From Streptomyces flaveus (GTDB lineage Bacteria; Actinomycetota; Actinomycetes; Streptomycetales; Streptomycetaceae): a stretch of 64,000 nucleotides of DNA. The position numbers were made by a program, and so were the translations under genes. The DNA lies in assembly GCF_014647675.1 (NCBI RefSeq), contig NZ_BMPQ01000007.1, positions 15,249 to 79,248 of the forward strand, given 5' to 3'. This document shows, one piece after another, positions 6,765 through 15,411 of this stretch (within the stretch, counting starts at the first letter, position 1; every line of letters starts with the position of its first letter). The notes beneath the pieces are model-generated. The model had not been told where the DNA came from. It made no database searches and was given only the letters and a program-made list of their open reading frames with translations.

Positions 6765-9700
6765 TCACGCCACCGTGAATCCGTCGAACGTGGCGATGCC
6801 CCGTGCGCCGTTCCAGCCGTTGGCCGCGGTCATGAAGACCCCGACGTCCTGTGCGGCCGCCGCGCCTCCCGGCGTGGCCGTGCCCACCGTCGTCCAGGTG
6901 ACGCCGTCCGCGCTGGCTTCCCCGATGTACGAGGCGCCGGACCTGGTCAGCCGCAGCCGCACCGGCGCGGTGAAGGAGCCCGACAGCGCGATCGAGTCGA
7001 AACGGCCGTCACCGTCGGCGTCCCAGCTCAGCGCGCAGCCGTTGGACGGTGTGACCGCCAGGTTCACATAGCCCGCGCCGGCCTGAGTGCCCAGGTCGTT
7101 GCGGACGACGAGGCCCGCCCGTGCCCAGCCCCCGGTCGCGTCCTGGGACGTGACCATGACCTCGGCCACGGTTCCGTCGCCGTACGCGCCCGCCCGGTAC
7201 ACCGCCCCGAACTCGTTGGTGGCGCCCCACAGGTCGGCCCCGGCGCCCTCGACGGCGATCTCGTCGCCTGCCTGGCCGAACACGGCGTCGTTGTAGGAGA
7301 CCGTGCGGTACGGGTCGCCGACCCCGGCCGCGGCCACCAGCCGTACCGGCGCGACCGCCTTCCCGCCACCCGCGTACGCCGCCGCCGCGACGACCCGGCC
7401 GACCAGTTCCGTCGGCTCACCCGCAAGAGAGACCTCGAAGCGAGCGGCGAACGTCTCGCCGGACGCCACCGACGCCGCGCGCACCGGATCGAGCGGCTTC
7501 ACCGCCATGCCTTCGGGGGCGGTGACGGAGAGGGTCACGCCGCGTACCGCCGCGAACCCGTTCCTGTTGGTGAAGGTGACCGTCACCGTCGCGGGCGTGT
7601 CCTCGGCCACCGCTCCCCGGTCGGTCCCCGCGGTGAGGGCCGCCTGATGGGGAGTGGCGGCGAGCAGGTCGCGCACGCGGCGGGCCAGGGCGTACGGGGA
7701 GCCGTGGGGCTCGGGCGGGTGCGTCTCGTGCGCGTGAGCCCAGCGGTCCTCCAGGGCGAACCAGTCGATCGTCGCCGGGTCCTTTCCCGTGGCGAGTCCC
7801 GTGGCGAGCGCGTCGAAGTACGTCTTCCAGCGGGTGCGGTACAGGCCGCCGACCAGCCCGGCCCACTCCCGGTTCGCGTAGTCGTGCAGGCCCTCTTCGC
7901 TGCTGGCACGTCCGCCCCAGGTGGTGAGGAGGGAGCGGGCGTCGTATTCCAGGCGGTCCTTCTCGGTGCGGTCGGCGCCCCAGGAGCGTGCGTCGGCAAG
8001 CCACCGCCCGAGCAGGTGCGGGCCGGAGGCCGCCAGCAGGTCGTCGAGGAGGTTCATCCAGTGCAGCCAGGTCCCGGTCAACTTGCCGAACAGGGCCCTT
8101 TCCCCGGCCTCGTACGCGGCCTTGATCTGCGGCAGCAGGACACGGCTGCGGTTGGACAGGACCTGCCGGGCCACGTCGACGACGTCGTAGCGATACGCCG
8201 AGCTGTCCCTCAACTCCGCGCGCACGGCAAGGAGTTCGGTGAGCGCGGTGTCGAAGGCGGTGGTGTCGTAGCGGTCCTTCTCCGGGCCCCAGGCGGCGGC
8301 CTTGTTCGCCGTCAGGCTCGGACGGGCGCCGAACAGGCCGTCGGGCGCCTCGCTCCAGGAGTCCGCGCGGGACATGTTGTACGCGGTGTCGCGGATCGTC
8401 TGCCAGGCCGCGGCAGCATGCCGGTCCGGGCCGCCGTAGCGGGAGAGCGCGTAGGCGGCGAACCAGTCGTCCAGGTCGATGACGCCGGGTGTCCAGGCCA
8501 GGTCGGTGAGGAGGGCGAGGGCGGGTGCGTTGTTGTCGGCGGCCTCCGGCATCGCCGCGATACCGGCGAGCGAACTGCCCTCCTTGTCACGCCACTTGGG
8601 GTACTGCTCCACCCAGTCCGGGGCGTTGGCGCCCATCGGGGTGTGGCCGCCGAAGTTCCAGATGCTGCCGAAGGCGTACGGGGTGCCGTCCCAGTCGCTC
8701 TCCCGGTCGGTGACGGTGGTGTAGCGGTCCGACAGACCGTCCACGATCAGCATCCGGGACTTGTCGACGCCGTCGAGCAGCGCCTTGGACGGGTTGGACT
8801 GCCAGCCCAGGATGGCCCAGATCGCGCCCGGGTGAGCCTTCTGGAGCGCCCCTTCGACGGCTGCCGCGGCTTCGTCCACCGGAACGTCACCGGGATTGCC
8901 GCCCTCGTGCAGCAGGTCCATCTTGTACATCGTGCTGTCGCCGAACCGCTCCGACTGGGACCGGTAGAAGGCGGCGGACACCTCGTCGAAGGCCGTCGTG
9001 CGCGGGTCGAGCCAGTCGGGTCGCTTGAAGGCGCCCCAGTCGCCCTGGGGGACCACGGCCGCGTCCCCGCCGTGCTTGGCGACGAAGTCGTCCGGCACGG
9101 TGCCGAAGTAACCGGGCAGCACCGGTGTCATGCCCAGTTCGCGCACCCGGTCGGTGATCTTCCGGGCGAGATCGGCGCGCCTCTCGATGAGCCGCCTGGA
9201 CACCGGACCGCCGAACCCCGACATGTTCTGCAGCAGCCACCACGGCTGATGGGCCGGTGCCGGTATCCACGCCCGCATCTCGGCGTCGGAGTAGCCGAAC
9301 TGCCGGAAGGTGTCGTAGTAGACGGCGTCGCCGCCGGTGTAGACCAGCACCCGGTTGATGCCGTGCAGCGCGAGCACGTCCAGCTCGCGCTCCCACGCGT
9401 CCCAGTCCCGGTAAGGGCCGGTGTAGCCGTCGTTGGTGTCGTTGAGGGCGAACCGGTGCGGCACGTTCGCCGATCCGGCGATCTCCCCGTCGGGGGCGGG
9501 CAGCAGCCTGGGGAGGTTCAGCTGTTCGCCGTTCCAGGAGATGTCGGCCTTTGCCACCCGCGCGAGATAGGTGTTGAGACCGGTGAGCAGCACCGCCGGG
9601 CTGGTGCCCTCCACGGTGATCGCCCCGGCCCGGCCGGTGACCTTGAACCGGTCGGCGCTGCCGTCGTCCAGCGCGCGCAGCGTCACCTGCCGGTGGTGGT

Positions 9701-9878
9701 CGGGCAACAGGCGTCGCAGCGCGACCGATGCGGGGGTCGTGTTGAACGGCTTGCCGTCCTTGTCCGCGGCCCCTGGGGCGGCGTGGGCACCCGGCTGCGG
9801 GGTCAGCAGCACCACTCCGCCGAACGCGGCCGCTCCGGTCAGCAGGCGTCTGCGGCTGAGGGGTTGATTGCCTGTCAT
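6765..9878 (-). CDS. secreted GH89 alpha-N-acetylglucosaminidase with C-terminal module
   Basis: A 1037-residue secreted enzyme of the NAGLU family, which removes terminal alpha-linked GlcNAc. The signal is of the Tat type (SRRRLLTGAAAFGG, cleaved near AHA-AP). The order is an N-terminal NAGLU domain (about 45-130), the catalytic barrel with RFALNDTNDGYTGPYRDWDAWERELDVLALHGIN, Glu325 in DLLHEGG and Glu445 in AAMPEAADNN (the two positions equivalent to the catalytic pair of the family), and a helical domain. A NEW3-like beta domain follows (about 750-845), then a divergent copy of the locus-wide 189-residue module (853-1037). ATG start with GAGAGG six bases upstream. Last gene of the glycosidase run, 67 bases after the previous one. 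In animals GH89 substrates include heparan sulfate and GlcNAc-capped gastric mucin; the substrate here is unknown. Confidence 0.93.
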   Translation of the reverse strand: MTGNQPLSRRRLLTGAAAFGGVVLLTPQPGAHAAPGAADKDGKPFNTTPASVALRRLLPDHHRQVTLRALDDGSADRFKVTGRAGAITVEGTSPAVLLTGLNTYLARVAKADISWNGEQLNLPRLLPAPDGEIAGSANVPHRFALNDTNDGYTGPYRDWDAWERELDVLALHGINRVLVYTGGDAVYYDTFRQFGYSDAEMRAWIPAPAHQPWWLLQNMSGFGGPVSRRLIERRADLARKITDRVRELGMTPVLPGYFGTVPDDFVAKHGGDAAVVPQGDWGAFKRPDWLDPRTTAFDEVSAAFYRSQSERFGDSTMYKMDLLHEGGNPGDVPVDEAAAAVEGALQKAHPGAIWAILGWQSNPSKALLDGVDKSRMLIVDGLSDRYTTVTDRESDWDGTPYAFGSIWNFGGHTPMGANAPDWVEQYPKWRDKEGSSLAGIAAMPEAADNNAPALALLTDLAWTPGVIDLDDWFAAYALSRYGGPDRHAAAAWQTIRDTAYNMSRADSWSEAPDGLFGARPSLTANKAAAWGPEKDRYDTTAFDTALTELLAVRAELRDSSAYRYDVVDVARQVLSNRSRVLLPQIKAAYEAGERALFGKLTGTWLHWMNLLDDLLAASGPHLLGRWLADARSWGADRTEKDRLEYDARSLLTTWGGRASSEEGLHDYANREWAGLVGGLYRTRWKTYFDALATGLATGKDPATIDWFALEDRWAHAHETHPPEPHGSPYALARRVRDLLAATPHQAALTAGTDRGAVAEDTPATVTVTFTNRNGFAAVRGVTLSVTAPEGMAVKPLDPVRAASVASGETFAARFEVSLAGEPTELVGRVVAAAAYAGGGKAVAPVRLVAAAGVGDPYRTVSYNDAVFGQAGDEIAVEGAGADLWGATNEFGAVYRAGAYGDGTVAEVMVTSQDATGGWARAGLVVRNDLGTQAGAGYVNLAVTPSNGCALSWDADGDGRFDSIALSGSFTAPVRLRLTRSGASYIGEASADGVTWTTVGTATPGGAAAAQDVGVFMTAANGWNGARGIATFDGFTVA
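6768..7322 (-). repeat. locus module copy A (divergent), end of GH89 enzyme
   Basis: Protein-level repeat of about 185 residues starting VGDPYRTVSYNDAVFGQAGD. It keeps the acidic loop (DADGDGRFD), the RNDL element and the closing TFDGFTVA, but is clearly more distant than the other three copies. Confidence 0.7.
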
Positions 9879-9945
9879 GAACGTCCTCTCAGAACTTTTC
9901 GGATCTTCCGGGCGGCGGTGCGACCTGGCGGTACCGCGGTTCGGA

Positions 9946-10842
9946 TCAGGCGACGGTCAACGCGAAGATGTGCAGAGCGGGACTACCGCTCGGCAGGCCG
10001 TCGCTGACCTTCGGCAGCACGACGGAGTGCAGTTCCTTGTCCTTCAGCTCGACGCCGAAGGTGTAGAGGCTGACCGGGTTCCTGTCCTGGCCCGAGGGGG
10101 TGTTGCGGTACGGCAGTACCACCGCGGCCGCGGGGTTCGCCCAGTACCAGTCGGGGACCTCGACGGAGAAGGCCTGCTCCGTACCGTCCGCGTACACGAC
10201 CTTCCCGGACCCCTTGCCGTCGCCCCAGGTGCAGGTGCCGAGGAAGGCCAGCCGTGAGCCGGTGCCGGACAGCCGTACGGTCTGCCCGGAGGACACCACG
10301 TTGTCCTTGGCCCCGGGCTCCGTGTCCGGCCAGGTGAAGGTCGTTCCGCCGTAGGTGACCGAAGCCCCGGGAGTCAGTCCGACCGATGCCAGCGCCTGGG
10401 CGGACAGGCTGGATCGCGAGCCGTCGATGTCGGCGGTGGCGGTGGCGTCGTCGGAGGAGATGCCGGCGTTGTCGAAGGCGCTGGCCAGCGACCGGTACGG
10501 CAGTTTCAGCGACGAGGTCGCGCGGGTGCAGTCGGATCCGTCCTCGTGCACGTCGAAGAGCGCGTGCGCGATGCAGGGGACCACACCCTCGGCGTCGTCG
10601 GGGAGCCGGGTCTTCCAGGTACGGGTCACCACCTTGCCGGGCGCCACCTTGCCGAGGACGAAAGGCGCCTGGCCGGAACCGTCCACGGAGAGATACAGCA
10701 CGGTGCCGCGCAGCGTGATCCTCGTGGTGTTGGTGAGTTCGGCCGTCAGTGTCACCGCCTGACCGGGCTCGGGGGCGGGCGGCTCGAGGGTGATCGAGAC
10801 GGGCGGGGTGAGGAAGTCCTCCTCGGAGCGGTAGGGACTCAT
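9946..10842 (-). CDS. signal-less beta-sandwich accessory protein
   Basis: A 298-residue protein of unknown role. Residues about 12-115 look like a NEW3-type Ig-like domain (PPVSITLEPPAPEPGQ, with a late SDCTRATSSLKLPY). From about 118 (FDNAGISSDDA) to the end it resembles the beta-sandwich often attached to secreted GH92 or similar Streptomyces enzymes (TYGGTTFTWPDTEPGAKDN). Such modules are normally outside the cell, yet this protein starts MSPYRSEEDF with no signal peptide. ATG start, GGAGGA just upstream, overlapping the stop of the previous gene by four bases (ATGA), so translation is coupled. It may work with the fucosidase encoded two genes upstream. The call of accessory protein is inference. 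Confidence 0.75.
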   Translation of the reverse strand: MSPYRSEEDFLTPPVSITLEPPAPEPGQAVTLTAELTNTTRITLRGTVLYLSVDGSGQAPFVLGKVAPGKVVTRTWKTRLPDDAEGVVPCIAHALFDVHEDGSDCTRATSSLKLPYRSLASAFDNAGISSDDATATADIDGSRSSLSAQALASVGLTPGASVTYGGTTFTWPDTEPGAKDNVVSSGQTVRLSGTGSRLAFLGTCTWGDGKGSGKVVYADGTEQAFSVEVPDWYWANPAAAVVLPYRNTPSGQDRNPVSLYTFGVELKDKELHSVVLPKVSDGLPSGSPALHIFALTVA

Positions 10843-11792
10843 GCTTCCTCCACCGTGAAGTGGTCGAAGACCGCCTGGACGGTCGTGCCGGGGTAGTTGA
10901 GGTTGACGGCGCTGGCGACGACGCCGGCGTCCATGGCGCCACTCGCCGAGGGCACCGTCACGCTCGCGACCTCGGTCCAGGAAAGGCCGCTGTTGGTGCT
11001 GGAGTACGCGGTGCAGGAGGTGCCGTCGCGGACCAGGCGCAGCCAGGCGGGGTGGGTGGAGCCGCCACCGCCGGCCCAGGTGTCGAGCCGTCCGTCGCCG
11101 TCGCTGTCGGTCATGAACTCCAGGCCGAACGACTTCGACATGGTGAGTACGGCGTAGCCGCCCTTCTCCGGGGCGGTGAGGTCGTTGGCGACCGCGATGC
11201 CGTACTTGGCGGTGGGGTTGTCGCTGCCGGTGAGACTGACCGTCTTGACCTGCACCACGCTCGACTCGGCGGCGGAGGCGGGAAGGAGGATGCCCCCTTT
11301 CTCGTCGGTGCCGCCGGAGAAGTCGCGGCCGCCCGCCCAGATCACCAACTGGCTGCCGTACTGGCCGAACTCGGCGTCGTCGGTGGTGGCGAACGTCCGG
11401 TACGGGTCGCGCACCTCATTGGGCTCGTAGGGCACCGTGAACGTCTTCGCGGAACGCGCGCAGTCGCTGCTGTGCCCGTCGACGTCGAAGACCACGTGCG
11501 CGGTGAACGACACGTTCCCGGCCACGTCGGCCGGCATCGCCGTCTCCCAGCGCCGGGTCGTCTTCGCGCCGCGCCGCAGGTCGCCGAGCGGGATGGTCTT
11601 CGCCGCCGTGGTGGCGCCGGGGTCGATCAGGTGGAGCACGGCGTTGCGGAGCGGGAAGGGGCAGTCGTTGGTGAGGACCGCGGTGGCGGTGACCGTGTCA
11701 CCGCCGGCCGGCTCGGCCGGCTGCGTGGTGACGGTGAGGGTGGGGCCCAGGGTGTCGAACTGGGTGCCGTCAGGGATTCCCATGCCGGTCAC
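10839..11792 (-). CDS. signal-less NEW3-like plus locus-module protein
   Basis: A 317-residue protein with two parts: a NEW3-like domain (about 10-125, ending SDCARSAKTFTVPY, homologous to the first half of the next protein) and a 191-residue copy of the locus module (127-317). It has no signal peptide; it starts at GTG (11792, overlapping the fucosidase stop as GTGA) or ATG at 11783, reading GIPDGTQFDTLG. The same module is the C-terminus of secreted GH31, SGNH and GH89 proteins of this operon. It therefore looks like the tail of a fucosidase that is encoded separately. Either it is exported by riding on the Tat-exported fucosidase, or the enzyme and its tail were split by a frame change. 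Both ideas are inference. Confidence 0.75.
   Translation of the reverse strand: MTGMGIPDGTQFDTLGPTLTVTTQPAEPAGGDTVTATAVLTNDCPFPLRNAVLHLIDPGATTAAKTIPLGDLRRGAKTTRRWETAMPADVAGNVSFTAHVVFDVDGHSSDCARSAKTFTVPYEPNEVRDPYRTFATTDDAEFGQYGSQLVIWAGGRDFSGGTDEKGGILLPASAAESSVVQVKTVSLTGSDNPTAKYGIAVANDLTAPEKGGYAVLTMSKSFGLEFMTDSDGDGRLDTWAGGGGSTHPAWLRLVRDGTSCTAYSSTNSGLSWTEVASVTVPSASGAMDAGVVASAVNLNYPGTTVQAVFDHFTVEEA
10842..11414 (-). repeat. locus module copy B
   Basis: 191-residue copy starting VRDPYRTFATTDDAEFGQ, with AVANDLTAPEKGGYAVLTMS, the DSDGDGRLDTWAGGG loop and NLNYPG near the end. At DNA level it is close to the copies at 13252-13818 and 22275-22841 over the acidic-loop segment. Confidence 0.85.
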
Positions 11793-13237
11793 CGGGCCCA
11801 GTCGACGGTGAAGACGTTGGCGATGTCGCTGGGCAGGGAGGACGGGACGGTGATGTTGATCTTTCCGTCACCGCGGGTCCATCTCAGACTGCCGCTCTTG
11901 CCGAGCAGCCGGATCCGGGAAGTGGCGCTGATGGGGATGTCGCCGGGCACCGAGAGGGTGCCGCGGGGCGCGCCCAGCACGATGATGTTGAACTTGCCCG
12001 GGGAGACGGTGTAGCGGATGCCGAGCGAGCTGCCCTCCTCCTCCGCCCGCACCCAGGGCGTCGACCCGTAGATCGCCGGGCCGTTGACCTTCAGCCAGGC
12101 ACCGATGTCCCGCAGCCGCTCCTGCATGATCTCGGGGATCGTGCCGTCCGGCCTGGGACCGATGTTGAGCAGCAGGTTGCCGTTCTTGCTGACCACGTCG
12201 GCGAGCAGCTGGATCAGGAACTCGGACGTCTTGTAGTCCTCGTCCGGCTCGTGCTTGTTGTAGCCCCAGGAGTAGCCCATGGTCATGCAGCACTCCCACT
12301 TCTGCGGATCCATCGTGGGGTTGGTGCGCTGCTCGTACGTCGCGAAGTCGAAGTGGGTGTCGAACCGGTCGTTGATCACGACACCCTTGGGGTACTTACG
12401 GTTCTTGGCCTGGTTGTAGTAATGGGCCATGGGCTCTTCGCTGCGCCACGGCGGTTCGCCGGTGGGCCGGAACCACTGTCCGTCCGCCCACAGCAGCTCC
12501 GGGTCGTAGCGGTCGATGATCTCGTACAGCTGCTTGAGCTCGTAGTCGCCTATGTAGTCATTGACCGGCTTGTAGCCGGTCATCGGGATTTCCTTGTCGG
12601 TGTAGAAGTTGCGCATCGGCCGGCCGATCGCCGGGTTGAAGTACTCGCCGAGCGAGTAGTACAGGCCCGGCCGCACGGTGCCGCGCTTGCGGGCCGCGGT
12701 CATCAGCTCACCGACGAGGTCGCGCTTCGGGCCGTACGCCACGGAGTGACGGTCCGTCACCTGGCTCGGGTAGAGGGCGAATCCGTCGTGGTGCTTGCTG
12801 GTCAGCGCGAAATACTCGGCGCCCGCCTGCTCGAACAGCTTCACCCAGGCGTCGGGATCGTACTTCTCGGCCTTGAACTGCGGGATCAGGTCGTCGTAGG
12901 TGACGTCCTCGCCGTAGGTGTCGCGGTGGTACTTCCACTCGGCGGTGTCCTTGGTGCTCTGGTACCAGAGGTACCACTCGGAGGCGCTTCTCGGGGTCGC
13001 GCCGGCGATCACCGAGTAGATGCCCCAGTGGACGAAGATGCCGAACTTGGCGTCCTTGTACCAGCGCGGCACGGGATGGGTGTCGAGGGACGCCTTGGTG
13101 GGTTGGTAGTCGGGAATGCCCGGGGTCCCGGACACAGCGCCCTGCGCGAGCGCCTGGGCGGTGCCGGGCGGGGCGAGCAGCACCGCGCCGCCGAGGGCTG
13201 CCGCGGTGGTCATGAAGTGTCTGCGGTCGACTGCCAT
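11789..13237 (-). CDS. secreted GH29 alpha-L-fucosidase
   Basis: An alpha-L-fucosidase of GH29, 482 residues from ATG at 13237. The signal peptide has a twin-arginine motif (DRRHFMTTAAALGG). The family signatures are WYKDAKFGIFVHWGIYS, YFALTSKHHDGFALYPS and the nucleophile aspartate in ELLWADGQW (Asp252 in this numbering), followed by a short C-terminal beta domain. I prefer the ATG at 13237 because GAGAGG lies seven bases upstream; a GTG at 13252 overlapping the previous stop would add five residues and has no clear ribosome site. It should release alpha-linked fucose outside the cell. It is translationally coupled to the following module protein. Confidence 0.93.
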   Translation of the reverse strand: MAVDRRHFMTTAAALGGAVLLAPPGTAQALAQGAVSGTPGIPDYQPTKASLDTHPVPRWYKDAKFGIFVHWGIYSVIAGATPRSASEWYLWYQSTKDTAEWKYHRDTYGEDVTYDDLIPQFKAEKYDPDAWVKLFEQAGAEYFALTSKHHDGFALYPSQVTDRHSVAYGPKRDLVGELMTAARKRGTVRPGLYYSLGEYFNPAIGRPMRNFYTDKEIPMTGYKPVNDYIGDYELKQLYEIIDRYDPELLWADGQWFRPTGEPPWRSEEPMAHYYNQAKNRKYPKGVVINDRFDTHFDFATYEQRTNPTMDPQKWECCMTMGYSWGYNKHEPDEDYKTSEFLIQLLADVVSKNGNLLLNIGPRPDGTIPEIMQERLRDIGAWLKVNGPAIYGSTPWVRAEEEGSSLGIRYTVSPGKFNIIVLGAPRGTLSVPGDIPISATSRIRLLGKSGSLRWTRGDGKINITVPSSLPSDIANVFTVDWAR

Positions 13238-13248
13238 GAATGTGCCTC

Positions 13249-15402
13249 TCACTCGTGGGTGGAGAAGGAGTCGAAGAGTGCGGTCGTGGTCTGGCCGGGG
13301 TAGTTGAGGTTGACGGCGCTCGCGACCATTCCGGCGTCGCCGGTGCCGCTTGCGGACGGCACGGTGGCGGTGGCGACCTGCTGCCAGGCGGTGCCGTCGG
13401 GGCTGGCGTACGCGGTGTAGGCGGAGCCGTCGCGGACGAGCTTCAGCCAGGCCGGGTGGTACGAACTGCCGCCGCCTGCCCAGGTGTCGAGCCGTCCGTC
13501 GCCGTCGCTGTCGGTCAGGAACTCCAGGCCGAACTGCGCGGACATGGTGAGCACCGCGTAGCCGCCCGCCTCCGGCGCGGTGAGGTCGTTGGCGACCGCG
13601 ATTCCCGCCTTGGCGGAAGGGCCGCTGCCGGTCTGACCGACGACCCGGGCGGTCACCGTGCCGGACGGCGGCACGGCGTCGGCGAGGTAGACCGCCGCCT
13701 TCTCGTCCTTCCAGCCGGACAGGTCCTGGCCGCCCGCCCAGATGGCGAACTGGTCGCCGTTCTGGGCGTATTGGGGCTGTTCAGGGGTGGTGACGGTCGT
13801 CAGGTACGGCGTCCGCACCTCGGAGGGAGCGGGGGCCACCGTGGCGTCCACGCTGTCGGAGTCGTGGCGTGTGCGGCCGTCCTGGATGAAGGACGTGCGA
13901 ACGCCGATCTCGTGGGTGCCCCAGACCGCGTCGGCCGCAGGGGTCACCGTCCAGGTGACGGTGGCGCTGTCGCCCGGGGCGAGGGAGCGTGTCGGCGTGC
14001 TGTCGGCCGGTTCGGCGGACCAGCCGTCGGGGAGATCGAGACGGGTGCTGACCTGGGTGACCTTTGTGGGGCCGGTGTTGGTTACGGTCGAAGTGATCTC
14101 CGTGCCGTCGCCCCCGGCTTGCAGGGTGGGCCGGTACGGGGTGAGCCGGACGTGGACCGACGGGCAGTCGCGGCCCGCCCCGAGGGTGGTGAGGTCGACG
14201 GCGTCGGCGAACGCCTTCATCCCGGTGTCGTTGGGATGCAGATGGTCACCGGAGTCGAACGCGGCGGCGTAGAGGGTGGGGTCGTCCGGGTCCCGTACCG
14301 CCTTGTCGAAGTCGGCGTAGTCGTCGAAGACGCCACCGGAGTCGCGGACGAACGCGTTGACCTTCTGCCGGTCGGCCTCCTTGGCCTCGGTCCACCAGTC
14401 GCCCCAGCCGCGATACGGCACGACCGTCGCGCCGATCAGACGCAGCCCGCGGGCGTGGACACGGCGCGCGATCTCCTTCATGCCGTCGATCACCTGATCG
14501 CCGGTGGCGCCGCCCCAGCTGAGGTCGTTGACACCCTCGAACAGGACCACCGTCCGGGCGCCCGGCTGCGACAGCACGTCGCGTTCCAGCCGGTCCAGCG
14601 CCGACGGGTTGCCGTCGACACCGGCCGTGATCCGGTTGCCGCTGATGCCCTCGTTCAGCACCCCGGCGGTGGACGAACACGCCGACAGCCGCCCCGCCAG
14701 ATAGTCGGGCCAGCGCCGGTTGGCGTTGGCAGTGGAGGACGCCCCGTCGGTGATGGAGTCGCCGAGCGCCACCACGGCGCCCGCCGCGTCACCGCCCCGC
14801 ACGTCGACGCCGGTCAGGAACGGGAAGGTGGAGTCGGTCCGGGTGAAGGCGTCCCCGTCGGCGTCCGAGGCGTGGTCGCCGCCGCCGTCGGGCGTCCAGT
14901 AGACGGTCTGGAGGCCCATCCAGTGCTGGCTGATGTGGGTCAGCCGGCCGGGGAAGTACAGGCTGACGACCAGGTCGCTGCGGGCCGGCACGGGGACCCG
15001 GACGGCATCGCTCACCGCCTGTTCCCCGGCGGGGATCGTCACCTCGTCCTTGCCGCCGAACCGGACCTCGTACGGCTTCGCGACGGCGGAACCGCCGTCC
15101 CGGCGCCCCACGGTCGCGTGCCCGATCGTCACCGGCTCGGTGGTGAAGGCATTGGTCAGGCGGATGCGTACGCTCGACCCGCCGGCGCTCACCCGCACCG
15201 GTATCCGTACGGTCACCTCCGAGGTGCCCGGGTCGTACGAGGCGTGCTGTGCGGTCGCCCAAGTCCCTGTCCACTCCGGCTGCTTGGTCTCGGCCGCGGC
15301 CGGAGTCGCCGGGAGCAGGGCCGCCAGGACGGCCGCCACGGCCGCGGTCAGGGCTGCGAATCTTCGGCGTTCACGCAGGTGTCCACGTAGATGTCCGAAC
15401 AC
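13249..15402 (-). CDS. secreted SGNH/GDSL esterase with NEW3 and locus module
   Basis: A 717-residue secreted hydrolase of the SGNH superfamily. After a Sec-type signal (cleavage near PAAA-ET) there is a beta domain (about 45-200), then the SGNH fold with Ser216 in GDSITDG, Asn292 in GVND and Asp386/His389 in SGDHLHPND. A NEW3-like domain follows (about 425-525, LDLPDGWSAEPAD), then the locus module (529-717). GTG start with GGAGG four bases upstream. The enzyme probably removes acyl groups, such as O-acetyl esters, that block glycosidases; the exact ester is not visible. Tandem to a shorter paralogue at 15412, nine bases away. Confidence 0.9.
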   Translation of the reverse strand: MFGHLRGHLRERRRFAALTAAVAAVLAALLPATPAAAETKQPEWTGTWATAQHASYDPGTSEVTVRIPVRVSAGGSSVRIRLTNAFTTEPVTIGHATVGRRDGGSAVAKPYEVRFGGKDEVTIPAGEQAVSDAVRVPVPARSDLVVSLYFPGRLTHISQHWMGLQTVYWTPDGGGDHASDADGDAFTRTDSTFPFLTGVDVRGGDAAGAVVALGDSITDGASSTANANRRWPDYLAGRLSACSSTAGVLNEGISGNRITAGVDGNPSALDRLERDVLSQPGARTVVLFEGVNDLSWGGATGDQVIDGMKEIARRVHARGLRLIGATVVPYRGWGDWWTEAKEADRQKVNAFVRDSGGVFDDYADFDKAVRDPDDPTLYAAAFDSGDHLHPNDTGMKAFADAVDLTTLGAGRDCPSVHVRLTPYRPTLQAGGDGTEITSTVTNTGPTKVTQVSTRLDLPDGWSAEPADSTPTRSLAPGDSATVTWTVTPAADAVWGTHEIGVRTSFIQDGRTRHDSDSVDATVAPAPSEVRTPYLTTVTTPEQPQYAQNGDQFAIWAGGQDLSGWKDEKAAVYLADAVPPSGTVTARVVGQTGSGPSAKAGIAVANDLTAPEAGGYAVLTMSAQFGLEFLTDSDGDGRLDTWAGGGSSYHPAWLKLVRDGSAYTAYASPDGTAWQQVATATVPSASGTGDAGMVASAVNLNYPGQTTTALFDSFSTHE
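13252..13818 (-). repeat. locus module copy C
   Basis: 189-residue copy starting VRTPYLTTVTTPEQPQ. It aligns without gaps with the GH31 copy; I counted about 125 identical positions of 189 by hand. Confidence 0.9.
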
Positions 15403-15411
15403 GGGTCCTCC

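Noticed and set aside
7647..10007. 786-codon open frame on the plus strand opposite the GH89 gene
   Set aside because: It mirrors the real gene; high third-position GC keeps the antisense frame open. The product is Arg/Gly/Val-rich with no domain.
13240..15390. 716-codon plus-strand frame opposite the SGNH gene
   Set aside because: Antisense shadow of a clear SGNH/NEW3 protein; no recognisable motifs.
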